A stretch of 64,000 nt of DNA, taken from the NCBI GenBank assembly GCA_022843175.1, contig JALHOE010000024.1:1-64000 (forward strand). The letters run 5' to 3'. Position 1 is the stretch's first letter. Each line of letters begins with the position of its first letter. This stretch comes from Deltaproteobacteria bacterium. Lineage in GTDB: Bacteria; Myxococcota_A; Polyangia; Polyangiales; JADJMO01. Below, piece after piece: positions 1 to 7,575 of the stretch. The notes under the pieces are model-generated. The model worked only from the letters and a program-made list of their open reading frames with translations. It was not told the origin of the DNA and did not search any database. The position numbers were made by a program, and so were the translations under genes.

Positions 1-485
1 GTCGCCGCGCGCGCCCGCGCGTCGCCCTTCTCGAACCAGTGCGCCTCGACCCGCACGCGGCCGTTGCGCGCGAACGCGCCCGAGCGCGCCGCGAAGTGCG
101 CGCGCAGCGCCTCGTCGCTCGGTTCCGCGCGCACCCCGACGATTGCGTCGATCATCGCCGAGGCGAGCTGCCCTCGGAGCGCCGGCTCACGCAGCGGCAG
201 GCCGGACGCGATCGCCGCTTGCACGAGCAGCTCCTCGTCGACGAGCCGATCGAGGACGTGGCGTTGGAGCGCGCGATCGAGCGCCCCATCGCGGCGATCG
301 CTCGCCACCGCCGCGAGCGTGCGGGCGTACTCCTCCGCCGTGATCGGGACGTCACCGACCATCGCCACGACCCCCGGCGGCAGCGCGGACTCGCGCGGCG
401 ACAACATCCCGTGCATGGCGACCGCGAGCCCAGCGACGGCGCCCGCGAGCAAGAGGACACGCGACCGCCGCGCCCGAGTCATCAT
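1..485 (-). CDS. PpiC/SurA-like peptidyl-prolyl isomerase, N-terminal part (runs off the window)
   Basis: Partial gene; 161 residues are visible and the protein continues beyond base 1. It starts at either of two adjacent ATG codons (485 or 482), overlapping the stop of the preceding DUF3604 gene. Residues 1-30 have a basic start (MMTRARRSR) and a hydrophobic stretch that reads as a signal peptide or N-terminal anchor. Next come VGDVPITAEEYARTL and LVDEELLVQAA, the pattern of the chaperone-like N-terminal domain of SurA/PpiC/PrsA proteins, in which VGDxxIT opens the mature domain. The catalytic rotamase domain is not in view, so enzymatic activity cannot be judged. Such proteins help exported proteins fold in the periplasm. 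A second family member lies at 56.4-57.4 kb. Family call moderately sure. Confidence 0.7.
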   Translation of the reverse strand, partial: MMTRARRSRVLLLAGAVAGLAVAMHGMLSPRESALPPGVVAMVGDVPITAEEYARTLAAVASDRRDGALDRALQRHVLDRLVDEELLVQAAIASGLPLREPALRGQLASAMIDAIVGVRAEPSDEALRAHFAARSGAFARNGRVRVEAHWFEKGDARARAA

Positions 486-2722
486 GGCTTCACCCAGCGC
501 ACGAAGATGGGAGAGGACCACGCGCGCTCCTCGTTGGGCGCCAGGCAGTCGTCCTTGAAGTCGGTGCGGTAGTCGCCGTAGCAGGGGTGGACCTTCACGC
601 AGTTGCCCTGCGCGTCGCGGTCGCAGCGCAGGCCCGCCGCGTTGATCGCCGGCGACGGTGCCTCGATCGCGCGCACGTAGTAGGTCGCGTCGCGCCCGAG
701 GGTGGCGAGCTCGGGATCGTTGAACGTGACCTTGCACCCCGCGTCGCCGGGAGGACACACGAAGGTGCGCCACGGATCGCTCACGAGCGAGGCGATCGGC
801 TCGTTCGGCTCGAGCTGCGGGAGGATGCGCACGACCTCGATGCGCGTGATCGGCTTGCGGGCTCCGCTCGGCCGATAGCACTCACCTCGACAGAGCGCCT
901 CGAGGCGCGCAGCCGGAGGACCGTACGGCATCGGCGCGCAGCCGGGGAGCTGTTCGAACGCGCCCGCGGCCCGCACCTCGAACGAGGGCGACGAGCTGAG
1001 CGTCACCTCGCTGCCCATGGGACGCAGACCGTCGTGGGTGACGAGATCGAACCAGAGGAGGATGCGATCGCCCGAGGTTCCGTAGACGGACCGCGACTTC
1101 ATCGCGGACCAAATCGCGTCGCGGCTTCGTCCCCGCGCGTGCACGGCCACAAGCCCCCCGGTCATGAAGAACGACGCCTGCCGCTCGATGTCGACGGCGA
1201 GCCACGGCGCCGCGAACGGCTTGGTCGGATCGACGGCGAGCGACTCCGCGGCGGCGGCCGTCGGCGGCGCCATGAACTCGTGCCACGCCTCGTCGCGCGC
1301 GCCGGTGGCCTCGGTCATCATGCGGCGGGCGAACTCCTTGAACCCGGTGCCCGGACGCGCGCTGTGGTTGTCGCTCGAGGCGATGAAGCCGAACGGATAC
1401 CGCTTGGGGTTCCCCGGGTCGGTGAAGTCGGTGGTCGCGAGGACGAACTGCGCCGAGCCGCCCGGCCGGTAGTTGAAGGAGGGGTTGAAGCAGTCGAGGC
1501 ACTGACCGCACCCGCCCCAGTCCTCGACCCTCGCGCCGGGCACGGTGAGGTGCGCGGCCGTGCCTGCGGCAAGGTAGCGCCTCCGCGCGTCCGCGACGCG
1601 CTGCTCGCACTCGGCTGCGGGGATCGCGCCGCAGCGGCTCCGAATGATCTCTCCTGCACGATGGCAACACGGCTCGTAGCGCGCGGACGGCGCGGGACAC
1701 GCAGGCTCGCCACCTGCGCCGACGTCGACATCCTTCCACGCACGGTACTCCTCCGAGTTGCCGTGCCCGGAGTACACCTCGAAGAGGAGCTGGCGCGTCG
1801 GATCGTGCTGCGCGGGGGTGAGCTGCTTCTTCCAGTCGCTGCCGGGTGGCGTATAGAAGCCCCATGTCGTCCCGTGCGGGATGACGATCGAGTCGAAGCC
1901 CCAGTCGGCGAGTCGGTCGAAGAGCTCGCGCGGCGTCGCGACCTCCTCGCGGCACTCGAGCGGCATCGCGCGCTCGGGGACGGAGGCGGGACAATCGGGG
2001 ATCGCCCGCGTCTCCCGCGTGAACGTGACGAAGTCCATGTACACGTCGCGGTGCGCGAAGTCGCGGAACGGAATCTTCCAGATGCCCGGCGCGGGACGCG
2101 CAGCGCGCATCGCGGGCCCAAGCGGCCCCGTCGCAGAGATCACGCGAGCGGGGAGGTGTGCGTCGTCGGTGTCGCGGAAGATGACGTTCTTGTGCCCGTA
2201 GTGCTGCTCCGGCACGAGCCCGACCTGCGTCCACTCGAACCCCGTGAACGCGACGAGATCGGGGTTCGCCGGATCGCCCGCGACCGCGTTGCACTGCCGG
2301 ATCGTCTCGCGCTCCTCAGCCCAGCGCTTGGGGGTGATCGTCTCGGCGTGATCGGTGAGCGCGAAGAAGTCGAGCCCGGAGCAGAACCGCGCGAAGTCGC
2401 ACGCGTCGGCCGGCGGATGTGCGCCCTCGCCCTGCAGCAGCGGTAGGCTCCGTAGGAACGCGTCGCCGGAGTAGGTCGTGTGCACGTGCAGATCGCCGAA
2501 GAGGATCTGGTCCTCCTCGGCGCCGAGCGCCTTCGCGGTCACCGAGTCGGGCGCGGAGCGCGCTGCGATCACGGCGGTGGGCACGCGCGCAAGGTGCACG
2601 GTTCCCGGACCGCGGCTGCGACCGCCGCCGTAGATCGTGTGCAACCCGCCGCCGAGGAACGCGACCGGCAAGAGCGCGGAGGCCCCCCAACGCCGAGCAG
2701 TGATCCAGCGCTGCTGTCCCAT
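482..2722 (-). CDS. DUF3604 protein (PHP-like metal-dependent hydrolase fold)
   Basis: 746 residues. The diagnostic block LFGDLHVHTTYSGDA lies near residue 75 after an N-terminal hydrophobic segment, followed by FFALTDHAE, GFEWTQ, VIPHGTTWG and IASSDNHSARPGTGF. These His/Asp/Glu clusters are the expected metal ligands of the PHP-like fold in DUF3604 proteins. No member's substrate is inferred here. The N-terminal hydrophobic stretch (ALLPVAFLGGG) suggests export or anchoring. The ATG is preceded by GGAGG at good spacing and lies 9 bases after the stop of the cytochrome gene. The gene overlaps the next one (PpiC/SurA-like) by ATGA, so the four genes from GNAT onward look co-transcribed. The length is usual for the family. 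Family assignment is firm; function is unknown. Confidence 0.85.
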   Translation of the reverse strand: MGQQRWITARRWGASALLPVAFLGGGLHTIYGGGRSRGPGTVHLARVPTAVIAARSAPDSVTAKALGAEEDQILFGDLHVHTTYSGDAFLRSLPLLQGEGAHPPADACDFARFCSGLDFFALTDHAETITPKRWAEERETIRQCNAVAGDPANPDLVAFTGFEWTQVGLVPEQHYGHKNVIFRDTDDAHLPARVISATGPLGPAMRAARPAPGIWKIPFRDFAHRDVYMDFVTFTRETRAIPDCPASVPERAMPLECREEVATPRELFDRLADWGFDSIVIPHGTTWGFYTPPGSDWKKQLTPAQHDPTRQLLFEVYSGHGNSEEYRAWKDVDVGAGGEPACPAPSARYEPCCHRAGEIIRSRCGAIPAAECEQRVADARRRYLAAGTAAHLTVPGARVEDWGGCGQCLDCFNPSFNYRPGGSAQFVLATTDFTDPGNPKRYPFGFIASSDNHSARPGTGFKEFARRMMTEATGARDEAWHEFMAPPTAAAAESLAVDPTKPFAAPWLAVDIERQASFFMTGGLVAVHARGRSRDAIWSAMKSRSVYGTSGDRILLWFDLVTHDGLRPMGSEVTLSSSPSFEVRAAGAFEQLPGCAPMPYGPPAARLEALCRGECYRPSGARKPITRIEVVRILPQLEPNEPIASLVSDPWRTFVCPPGDAGCKVTFNDPELATLGRDATYYVRAIEAPSPAINAAGLRCDRDAQGNCVKVHPCYGDYRTDFKDDCLAPNEERAWSSPIFVRWVKP

Positions 2723-2731
2723 CCGCCTCCG

Positions 2732-4660
2732 TCACGGTGTGATCGCGAGCTCGGCCGACGCGATCGGAACCGGCGGGCCCTTCGACGTCTTCGTCCACGC
2801 GGTGTGAAGTCGTTCGCCCCAGGTGTCAGTCTTGTTCGCCTCGCGCAGGTGCTCGATGTAGGCGCGGGGCGCCGTCTGGTAATACGCGGTGACCTTCACG
2901 CGCTTGCTGCCCGCGGGGAGCGTGTAGTCGACGATCGCCCAGTGCTGCCCGTCCGCGTACGTCGCGCCGACGACCGGGGCGCCCGCGGCGGCGTACGTGG
3001 CGTTGACGAAGCCACGCGGCGGGATGCGGTTGTCCTTCACGATCGAGTCGGCCAGGGCCATGTGCGTCGTGAGCCCCGGGGGCAGCCCGGTCGCGGTCGA
3101 TGCCTTCGCGCTCAGCCCGACGTGCATCTCGAAGACCGTCGTCGTCTTCTCGTCGAGCGTCGCGGTCGCGAGATCGTACTTGCCGTATTCGACGAGGATC
3201 GCCGACGACGCGTCGAGCACCTGAACGTCGAGCCAGACACGGCGCCCCTCGATGTGCCCCGTCGGCAGCTTGTGACCGGTCTCGTTCACCAGCTTCACGT
3301 GCAGCGTGGCGGCGGTCTGCGTGAGCTCGAGGGTCGCCGCGCGCGAGACCATCGTCTCGGCGGCGACCGCGCCCTTCTCGAGGATCGCTGCCGAGCTCGG
3401 GTTCTCGGTCGCGATCGCGCGGAGCACCCACGCTGATGCGCCGGCGAAGTCGTGGCGCGCGAGGTCGTCGCGCTCCGGGCCCCACTGACAGCCCCTCCCC
3501 TTCGCCCGCGGCATGTGGCAGTCCTGACAGGTCGACACGACCGTCGCACCGACGCCGCCGAAGCGACCCTTCATGTCGACGCCCTTGGCGGCGAACGTCG
3601 AGAGCTTCCACTCGGTGTACGTGCGCTCGAGGGGGAACTGCGCGCGCGGGTCGGGATCGGGCGCGGCAGCGCCCATGGTGTTGTAGGCGTAGCTGCCGTC
3701 GGGTTGCTTCGAGACCGCGAGGTTCCCCACGTCGTGGCAGGTGCCGCACATGTCGCCGCTGCGCACGAACGGCGATTGCAGCGTCGGGTGGTAGGCCAGC
3801 GACAGGTCGTACGGCCCGCGGCGCGTGCCGTCGGGGTCGAGCACGAACTGCGCGTTGCCGTAGTGCTTCGGCGCGTCGGCGAGCTTCGCGAGGATGCCCT
3901 CGTCCTTGGCGGGGTTCTTCCCCTTCACGAAGATCGGGTCGACCATCGCGTGGCAGAAGTGGCAGTTGACGCCGTCGCGGTCGTAGTCGTCGAGCGTCGC
4001 GCCCTTCCAATCGAGCGCGTGGCCGGACGGGATCGTCATCGGTACGTGGCAGCGCAGGCAGTAGTACCCGACGCCGGGCACGTCCTGGTTTGCGGTCGTC
4101 ATCTGCGCGAAGAACAGCGGATCGCGCCCGCCCCACGCCATCAAGCTGGTGCGCCACGTCGGGTACGGCGCGTGCGGCATGTCGGCGTCGGTGTCGCTCC
4201 CGTGGCAACCGAGGCACCCCGACGAGGGGAGGAGCGCGCTCGACGCGACGTCGCCCACGGCGGTGCCGGGGACATGAAAGTCGATCGGCACCTTCGCGGG
4301 CGGCGCGTCGATCGTGTCGACCTCACTCGCGTCGGCGAGCTCGCTGGCGTCGATGACGTCGGTCGCGTCGGCGACATCGGTGGGCGCCTCGAGCACGCTG
4401 GTGTCGTCGACGCTCACCTCGGCGTCGGTCTCCCCGAGGCTCGCGTCGGTCTCCCCGAGGCTGGCGTCGGTCTCTGCGAGGCTGGCGTCGGCATCGACGC
4501 CCTCGGCGTCGACGAACACGCTGGCGTCCTCCGCCACGGACGGCATCACCTCGTCGTCGCTGCACGCGGCGAAGCCGCCGACTGCCATCGCCAACCAGAG
4601 CAGGTTCGTCGCTCGCACCCGCACGCCTCGAGCGTGTCCGGCGCGAAACGCGCTCACCAT
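2732..4660 (-). CDS. Pentaheme cytochrome c lipoprotein
   Basis: 642 residues from the ATG at 4660. A GTG at 4672 is possible but would overlap the upstream gene. The N-terminus has a basic start, the hydrophobic LLWLAMAVGGFAAC lipobox, then a long Asp/Ala/Ser-rich linker containing three 7-residue repeats of the type SLGETDA. Five CXXCH heme motifs follow: CLGCH, CLRCH, CHFCH, CGTCH and CQDCH. A C-terminal region with beta-like sequence carries no further heme site. The protein should sit on the outer face of a membrane and carry or transfer electrons; no catalytic heme environment can be recognised. It lies between a GNAT gene (8-base gap) and a DUF3604 gene (9-base gap). Cytochrome c is certain from the motifs; the redox partner is unknown. 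Confidence 0.88.
   Translation of the reverse strand: MVSAFRAGHARGVRVRATNLLWLAMAVGGFAACSDDEVMPSVAEDASVFVDAEGVDADASLAETDASLGETDASLGETDAEVSVDDTSVLEAPTDVADATDVIDASELADASEVDTIDAPPAKVPIDFHVPGTAVGDVASSALLPSSGCLGCHGSDTDADMPHAPYPTWRTSLMAWGGRDPLFFAQMTTANQDVPGVGYYCLRCHVPMTIPSGHALDWKGATLDDYDRDGVNCHFCHAMVDPIFVKGKNPAKDEGILAKLADAPKHYGNAQFVLDPDGTRRGPYDLSLAYHPTLQSPFVRSGDMCGTCHDVGNLAVSKQPDGSYAYNTMGAAAPDPDPRAQFPLERTYTEWKLSTFAAKGVDMKGRFGGVGATVVSTCQDCHMPRAKGRGCQWGPERDDLARHDFAGASAWVLRAIATENPSSAAILEKGAVAAETMVSRAATLELTQTAATLHVKLVNETGHKLPTGHIEGRRVWLDVQVLDASSAILVEYGKYDLATATLDEKTTTVFEMHVGLSAKASTATGLPPGLTTHMALADSIVKDNRIPPRGFVNATYAAAGAPVVGATYADGQHWAIVDYTLPAGSKRVKVTAYYQTAPRAYIEHLREANKTDTWGERLHTAWTKTSKGPPVPIASAELAITP
4422..4484 (-). 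repeat. 21-bp in-frame tandem repeat, three copies
   Basis: Three consecutive 21-bp units, two nearly identical and one diverged, encode the SLGETDA-type heptads of the post-lipobox linker of the pentaheme cytochrome. The unit is a multiple of three, so copy-number change would alter linker length without breaking the frame. Confidence 0.8.
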
Positions 4661-4668
4661 GACATCGG

Positions 4669-5604
4669 TCACGCGGGCGCGGCGCCCGAGGCCTCGAACA
4701 CCAGCCGCTGCGCGGGCGCAAACCCGAAGTGATGAAAGAAGCGCAGGAGCTCGTAGTGGTCGTGCGCGACCTCCGTCTCGAGGCGCTCGACCATGAGCGC
4801 GGCGAGGTTCTCGATCATCTGGGTGAGCAACGCGCTCGCGAGCCCCTTGCCCGCGAGCCCACGGTGGATACCGATGGTGTCGAGAGACGCCGTCGGCTCG
4901 ACATGGCCGAAGTCGCCGAGGTCCACCCGTGCCATCGCAAAGCCGACGACGAACCCATCGTCCTCCACCACGAGCGACACCGCGATCGGCGACTCGTGCA
5001 GCGTCTCGTCGAACTTGCGCTCGAAGTAGTCGCGGCGCACGCGTCCGGTCGACATCTCGTCGATACGTACGATCATGTCGAGATCGTCCGCGCGCAGACG
5101 CCGCACCGGCGGAATGGGTCGCTCGAACGCGTCGTCTGTCGACGGGAGCGGCATGCGCGAGACGCGCCGCTCCAGGAGCAGGCGCGGCGAGAGCGCGAAG
5201 CCCACCCCTGCGAGAAAGCGCAACATCGCGTGATCGCGCCAATCGGCCTGGGTGACGATCGCTCGACCGTCCCGCGATAACGACGACACCATCCGTCGCC
5301 CAATTCCGGCGTGCTGCATCGTTGGATCGACGCCGATCGATTCGAGCAGCACGACCGGCGCCGCCCGGCCGTACTCGCCGGGCGCGACGCGCGCGAGCGC
5401 GAAGCCGACGAGCCCGCGCGCGCCCGACGCCGCGAGCTGCAGGTGGCCGCGCGGATCGCGGAGCGCCGAAGCGAGACGACGCTCGAAGTACCCGCGTCGC
5501 GGTCGACCGGTGATCGCGCGATCGAGTGCGATCACTGCGTCGAGGTCGCTCTTCGAGAGCGGTCGAATGGCGATTGCGGAGGTCTCGTGCGTGCTCTGGT
5601 TCAT
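4669..5604 (-). CDS. Tandem GNAT-family N-acetyltransferase
   Basis: 311 residues made of two GNAT domains. Domain 1 spans about residues 10-150, with the acetyl-CoA loop region at GVDPTMQHAGIGRRMV. Domain 2 spans about 168-300, with GIHRGLAGKGLASALL, which fits the Q/RxxGxG/A acyl-CoA pyrophosphate-binding motif. Both halves share the pattern RRG/DYFERR/K, so they look like an internal duplication. The acceptor (small molecule or protein amine) cannot be told from sequence. The ATG start follows the receiver-kinase gene stop by 64 bases. The gene is followed after 8 bases by the cytochrome gene, so it probably heads the GNAT-cytochrome-DUF3604-isomerase operon. Single-domain family members are about 150 residues, so the length agrees with a double domain. 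Confidence 0.85.
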   Translation of the reverse strand: MNQSTHETSAIAIRPLSKSDLDAVIALDRAITGRPRRGYFERRLASALRDPRGHLQLAASGARGLVGFALARVAPGEYGRAAPVVLLESIGVDPTMQHAGIGRRMVSSLSRDGRAIVTQADWRDHAMLRFLAGVGFALSPRLLLERRVSRMPLPSTDDAFERPIPPVRRLRADDLDMIVRIDEMSTGRVRRDYFERKFDETLHESPIAVSLVVEDDGFVVGFAMARVDLGDFGHVEPTASLDTIGIHRGLAGKGLASALLTQMIENLAALMVERLETEVAHDHYELLRFFHHFGFAPAQRLVFEASGAAPA

Positions 5605-5668
5605 GGCGCCGCTCCGGCACCATGGGAGCGCCCCTATGGCCGGGCGCCTCTGATTTCGGTCATTCGCC

Positions 5669-7117
5669 TCACGGCCGGGACGTTGTGAGCGGCAGCGAGA
5701 ACCAGAACCGGCTGCCCTTCCCGACCTCGCTCTCGACCCCGACCCTGCCGTAATGGGCCTCGATCACCTCGCGGACGATCATGAGCCCGAGGCCAGTGCC
5801 GGCGACCGAGCGCGCATCGACCGCGCGCGCGTAACGTTGGAACACGATTGGCAGCGCGGCGGCGGCGACCCCCACTCCGGTGTCACGCACCGAGACGATG
5901 ACGTCGCCGCTCTCTTGCGCGAGGTCGACATCGACGCGACCGCCGCTCGGCGTGAATTTGATCGCGTTGCTCAACAGATTCGTGACGACCTGACGGATGC
6001 GACGCGCGTCGCCGAACACCGGCTGCGGCCGCTCGCAGCCGTGACAATGGAGCGCGAGCCCCCCGTCGTCGGCAACGCCGCGGATCTGTTCGACAGCCTC
6101 GCGGACCGTCGCCGAGACATCCATCTCGGCGGGCTCGATTCCCAGGCCCGACGCGTCGACGCGCGCGAGGTCGAGGAAGTCGTTGAGGAGCTCGCTCATC
6201 TGCAAGAGCCGCCGCCGCACCGTCTTGAGCTCGTCGTTGACGGGCGCCGGCAGGTCTCCGCGCCGGCCGCGGAGCAACTGCTCGGTGCGCAACAGCACAG
6301 CTGCGAGCGGGGTTCGGAGGTCGTGGGCGACGATCGAGTAGAAGTCGAGCCGACGTGCCTCGGCGCCGCGCTCGGCGGTGACGTCGCGGAGGGCGATCGC
6401 CGTCCGATGGCTGCCGTCGTGGGGCACCGGCCCGACAACGGGCGAATACGTTCGCTCGCCCACGGTGATATCGGGCACGGCACGCAAATGGGGCGCGGTG
6501 GGGAGCGCGAGCGTCGGCAGCACGTCGCCAATGAGTCGCCCCACCACCTCGCCAGCGAACGCGTGCTTGGCGGCCTCGTTCGCGAAGACCACGTGCATGT
6601 TCGCGTCGACCATCAGCAGCGCGTCGGGCAGATGTTGGAGCAGCACCGAGACCCCCGCCTCGGCGTCCTCGGCGCGCTTTCGGAGCTGCGCGGAGCGGAG
6701 CAGTGACTCGACGCGCGCCAGGAGCTCTTCCGGCGCGTACGGCTTCTTCAGGTAGTCGTTGGCCCCCGCGCGCAGTCCCTCGACGACGTCACGGGTCTCA
6801 CTGTGCACCGTGAGCAACAGAATCGGGAGCGCGGCCGTGGCGTGATTGGAGCGGAGGTACTGACAAATCTCGACGCCCGATAGCCCGGGCATGTGCCAAT
6901 CGAGGATCAGGACGTGCGGAACAGCTCCCGCGGAAACGCGCTCGAGCATGGTCGAACCGTCGCTGAACACCTCGACGGCAAAGCGCTCCTGTGGCTGTGT
7001 TGGGCGAATCGATTCCAGTGCCCCGCGTGCAAAATTCGCTTCCAGCGCGCTGTCGTCGACGATCCAGACGGCCGCGCGGGAGTCGACGTGATATGAACTG
7101 ACTTGCAGCACGGTCAC
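5669..7117 (-). CDS. Receiver-PAS-histidine kinase hybrid
   Basis: 482 residues from a GTG start. Order: receiver domain (about 15-138) with acidic pair DD21-22, phosphoacceptor D73 in ILDWHMPG, and the KKP motif near 124-126; PAS-like domain (about 152-250; DALLMVDANMHVVFANEA); HisKA with H265 in SIVAHDLRTPL; HATPase_c with N-box NLLSNAIKF, G1 DTGVGV and G2 GTGLGL. There is no transmembrane segment, so it is a soluble kinase driven by another kinase through its N-terminal receiver, by a cytosolic PAS ligand, or both. No cognate DNA-binding regulator is adjacent. It is transcribed divergently from the chemosensory operon across 74 bases, so cross-talk with the CheA there is an inference worth testing. 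Confidence 0.9.
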   Translation of the reverse strand: MTVLQVSSYHVDSRAAVWIVDDSALEANFARGALESIRPTQPQERFAVEVFSDGSTMLERVSAGAVPHVLILDWHMPGLSGVEICQYLRSNHATAALPILLLTVHSETRDVVEGLRAGANDYLKKPYAPEELLARVESLLRSAQLRKRAEDAEAGVSVLLQHLPDALLMVDANMHVVFANEAAKHAFAGEVVGRLIGDVLPTLALPTAPHLRAVPDITVGERTYSPVVGPVPHDGSHRTAIALRDVTAERGAEARRLDFYSIVAHDLRTPLAAVLLRTEQLLRGRRGDLPAPVNDELKTVRRRLLQMSELLNDFLDLARVDASGLGIEPAEMDVSATVREAVEQIRGVADDGGLALHCHGCERPQPVFGDARRIRQVVTNLLSNAIKFTPSGGRVDVDLAQESGDVIVSVRDTGVGVAAAALPIVFQRYARAVDARSVAGTGLGLMIVREVIEAHYGRVGVESEVGKGSRFWFSLPLTTSRP

Positions 7118-7191
7118 CGAATGCGGTTCATCGCGCTGGCGCTGTCCGGGCGCAAGAGCCCTGGCGGCGATGTTGTTTAGAGAGGAACACC

Positions 7192-7575
7192 TTGGCGGAC
7201 GTCCTGGTCGTCGACGATAGCAATGTCATGCGCGACATGATCGTCGCTTGCCTGCGCAGTCTTCCGAACCTCGCGTTCACCCACGCGACAACCGGGCTCG
7301 AGGCTATTGAGCGGCTCTCGCTCAAGAAGTTCGATTTGGTCGTCCTCGATTTGAACATGCCGGACGTGGGCGGAATTGAGGTCGTGGAGTTCGTCCGCGC
7401 CCAAGACCAGCTCCGCGCGCTCCCCATCGTCATCGTCACGACGCGCGGCGACGAGTCGTCGCGCACCCGCGCGCTCGATGCCGGAGCCGATCGCTTCATG
7501 ACGAAGCCGTTCACGCCGGACGCGATCGTCGCCGAAGTCCAAGCATTGCTCGCCTCGGGCCGGCCTACGACGTGA
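7192..7575 (+). CDS. cheY: CheY-like single-domain response regulator, TTG start
   Basis: 127 residues, one receiver domain: DD8-9, phosphoacceptor D53 in VVLDLNMPD, T82/T83 in IVTTRGDE, and K104 in FMTKPFTPD. No output domain is present. The start is TTG, chosen because AGAGGA lies 5 bases upstream and the sequence then begins MADVLVVDDS directly at the first beta strand; no upstream ATG fits. It is the first gene of the chemosensory operon and overlaps cheA by GTGA. It should receive phosphate from the CheA encoded next and act by protein-protein contact. The target (motility machinery or another pathway) is not shown by the window, because no flagellar or pilus genes are present. Confidence 0.9.
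   Translation: MADVLVVDDSNVMRDMIVACLRSLPNLAFTHATTGLEAIERLSLKKFDLVVLDLNMPDVGGIEVVEFVRAQDQLRALPIVIVTTRGDESSRTRALDAGADRFMTKPFTPDAIVAEVQALLASGRPTT

Noticed and set aside
5620-5660. Possible hairpin GGCGCC...GGGCGCC upstream of the GNAT gene
   Set aside because: Short GC-rich complementarity expected by chance at this base composition.
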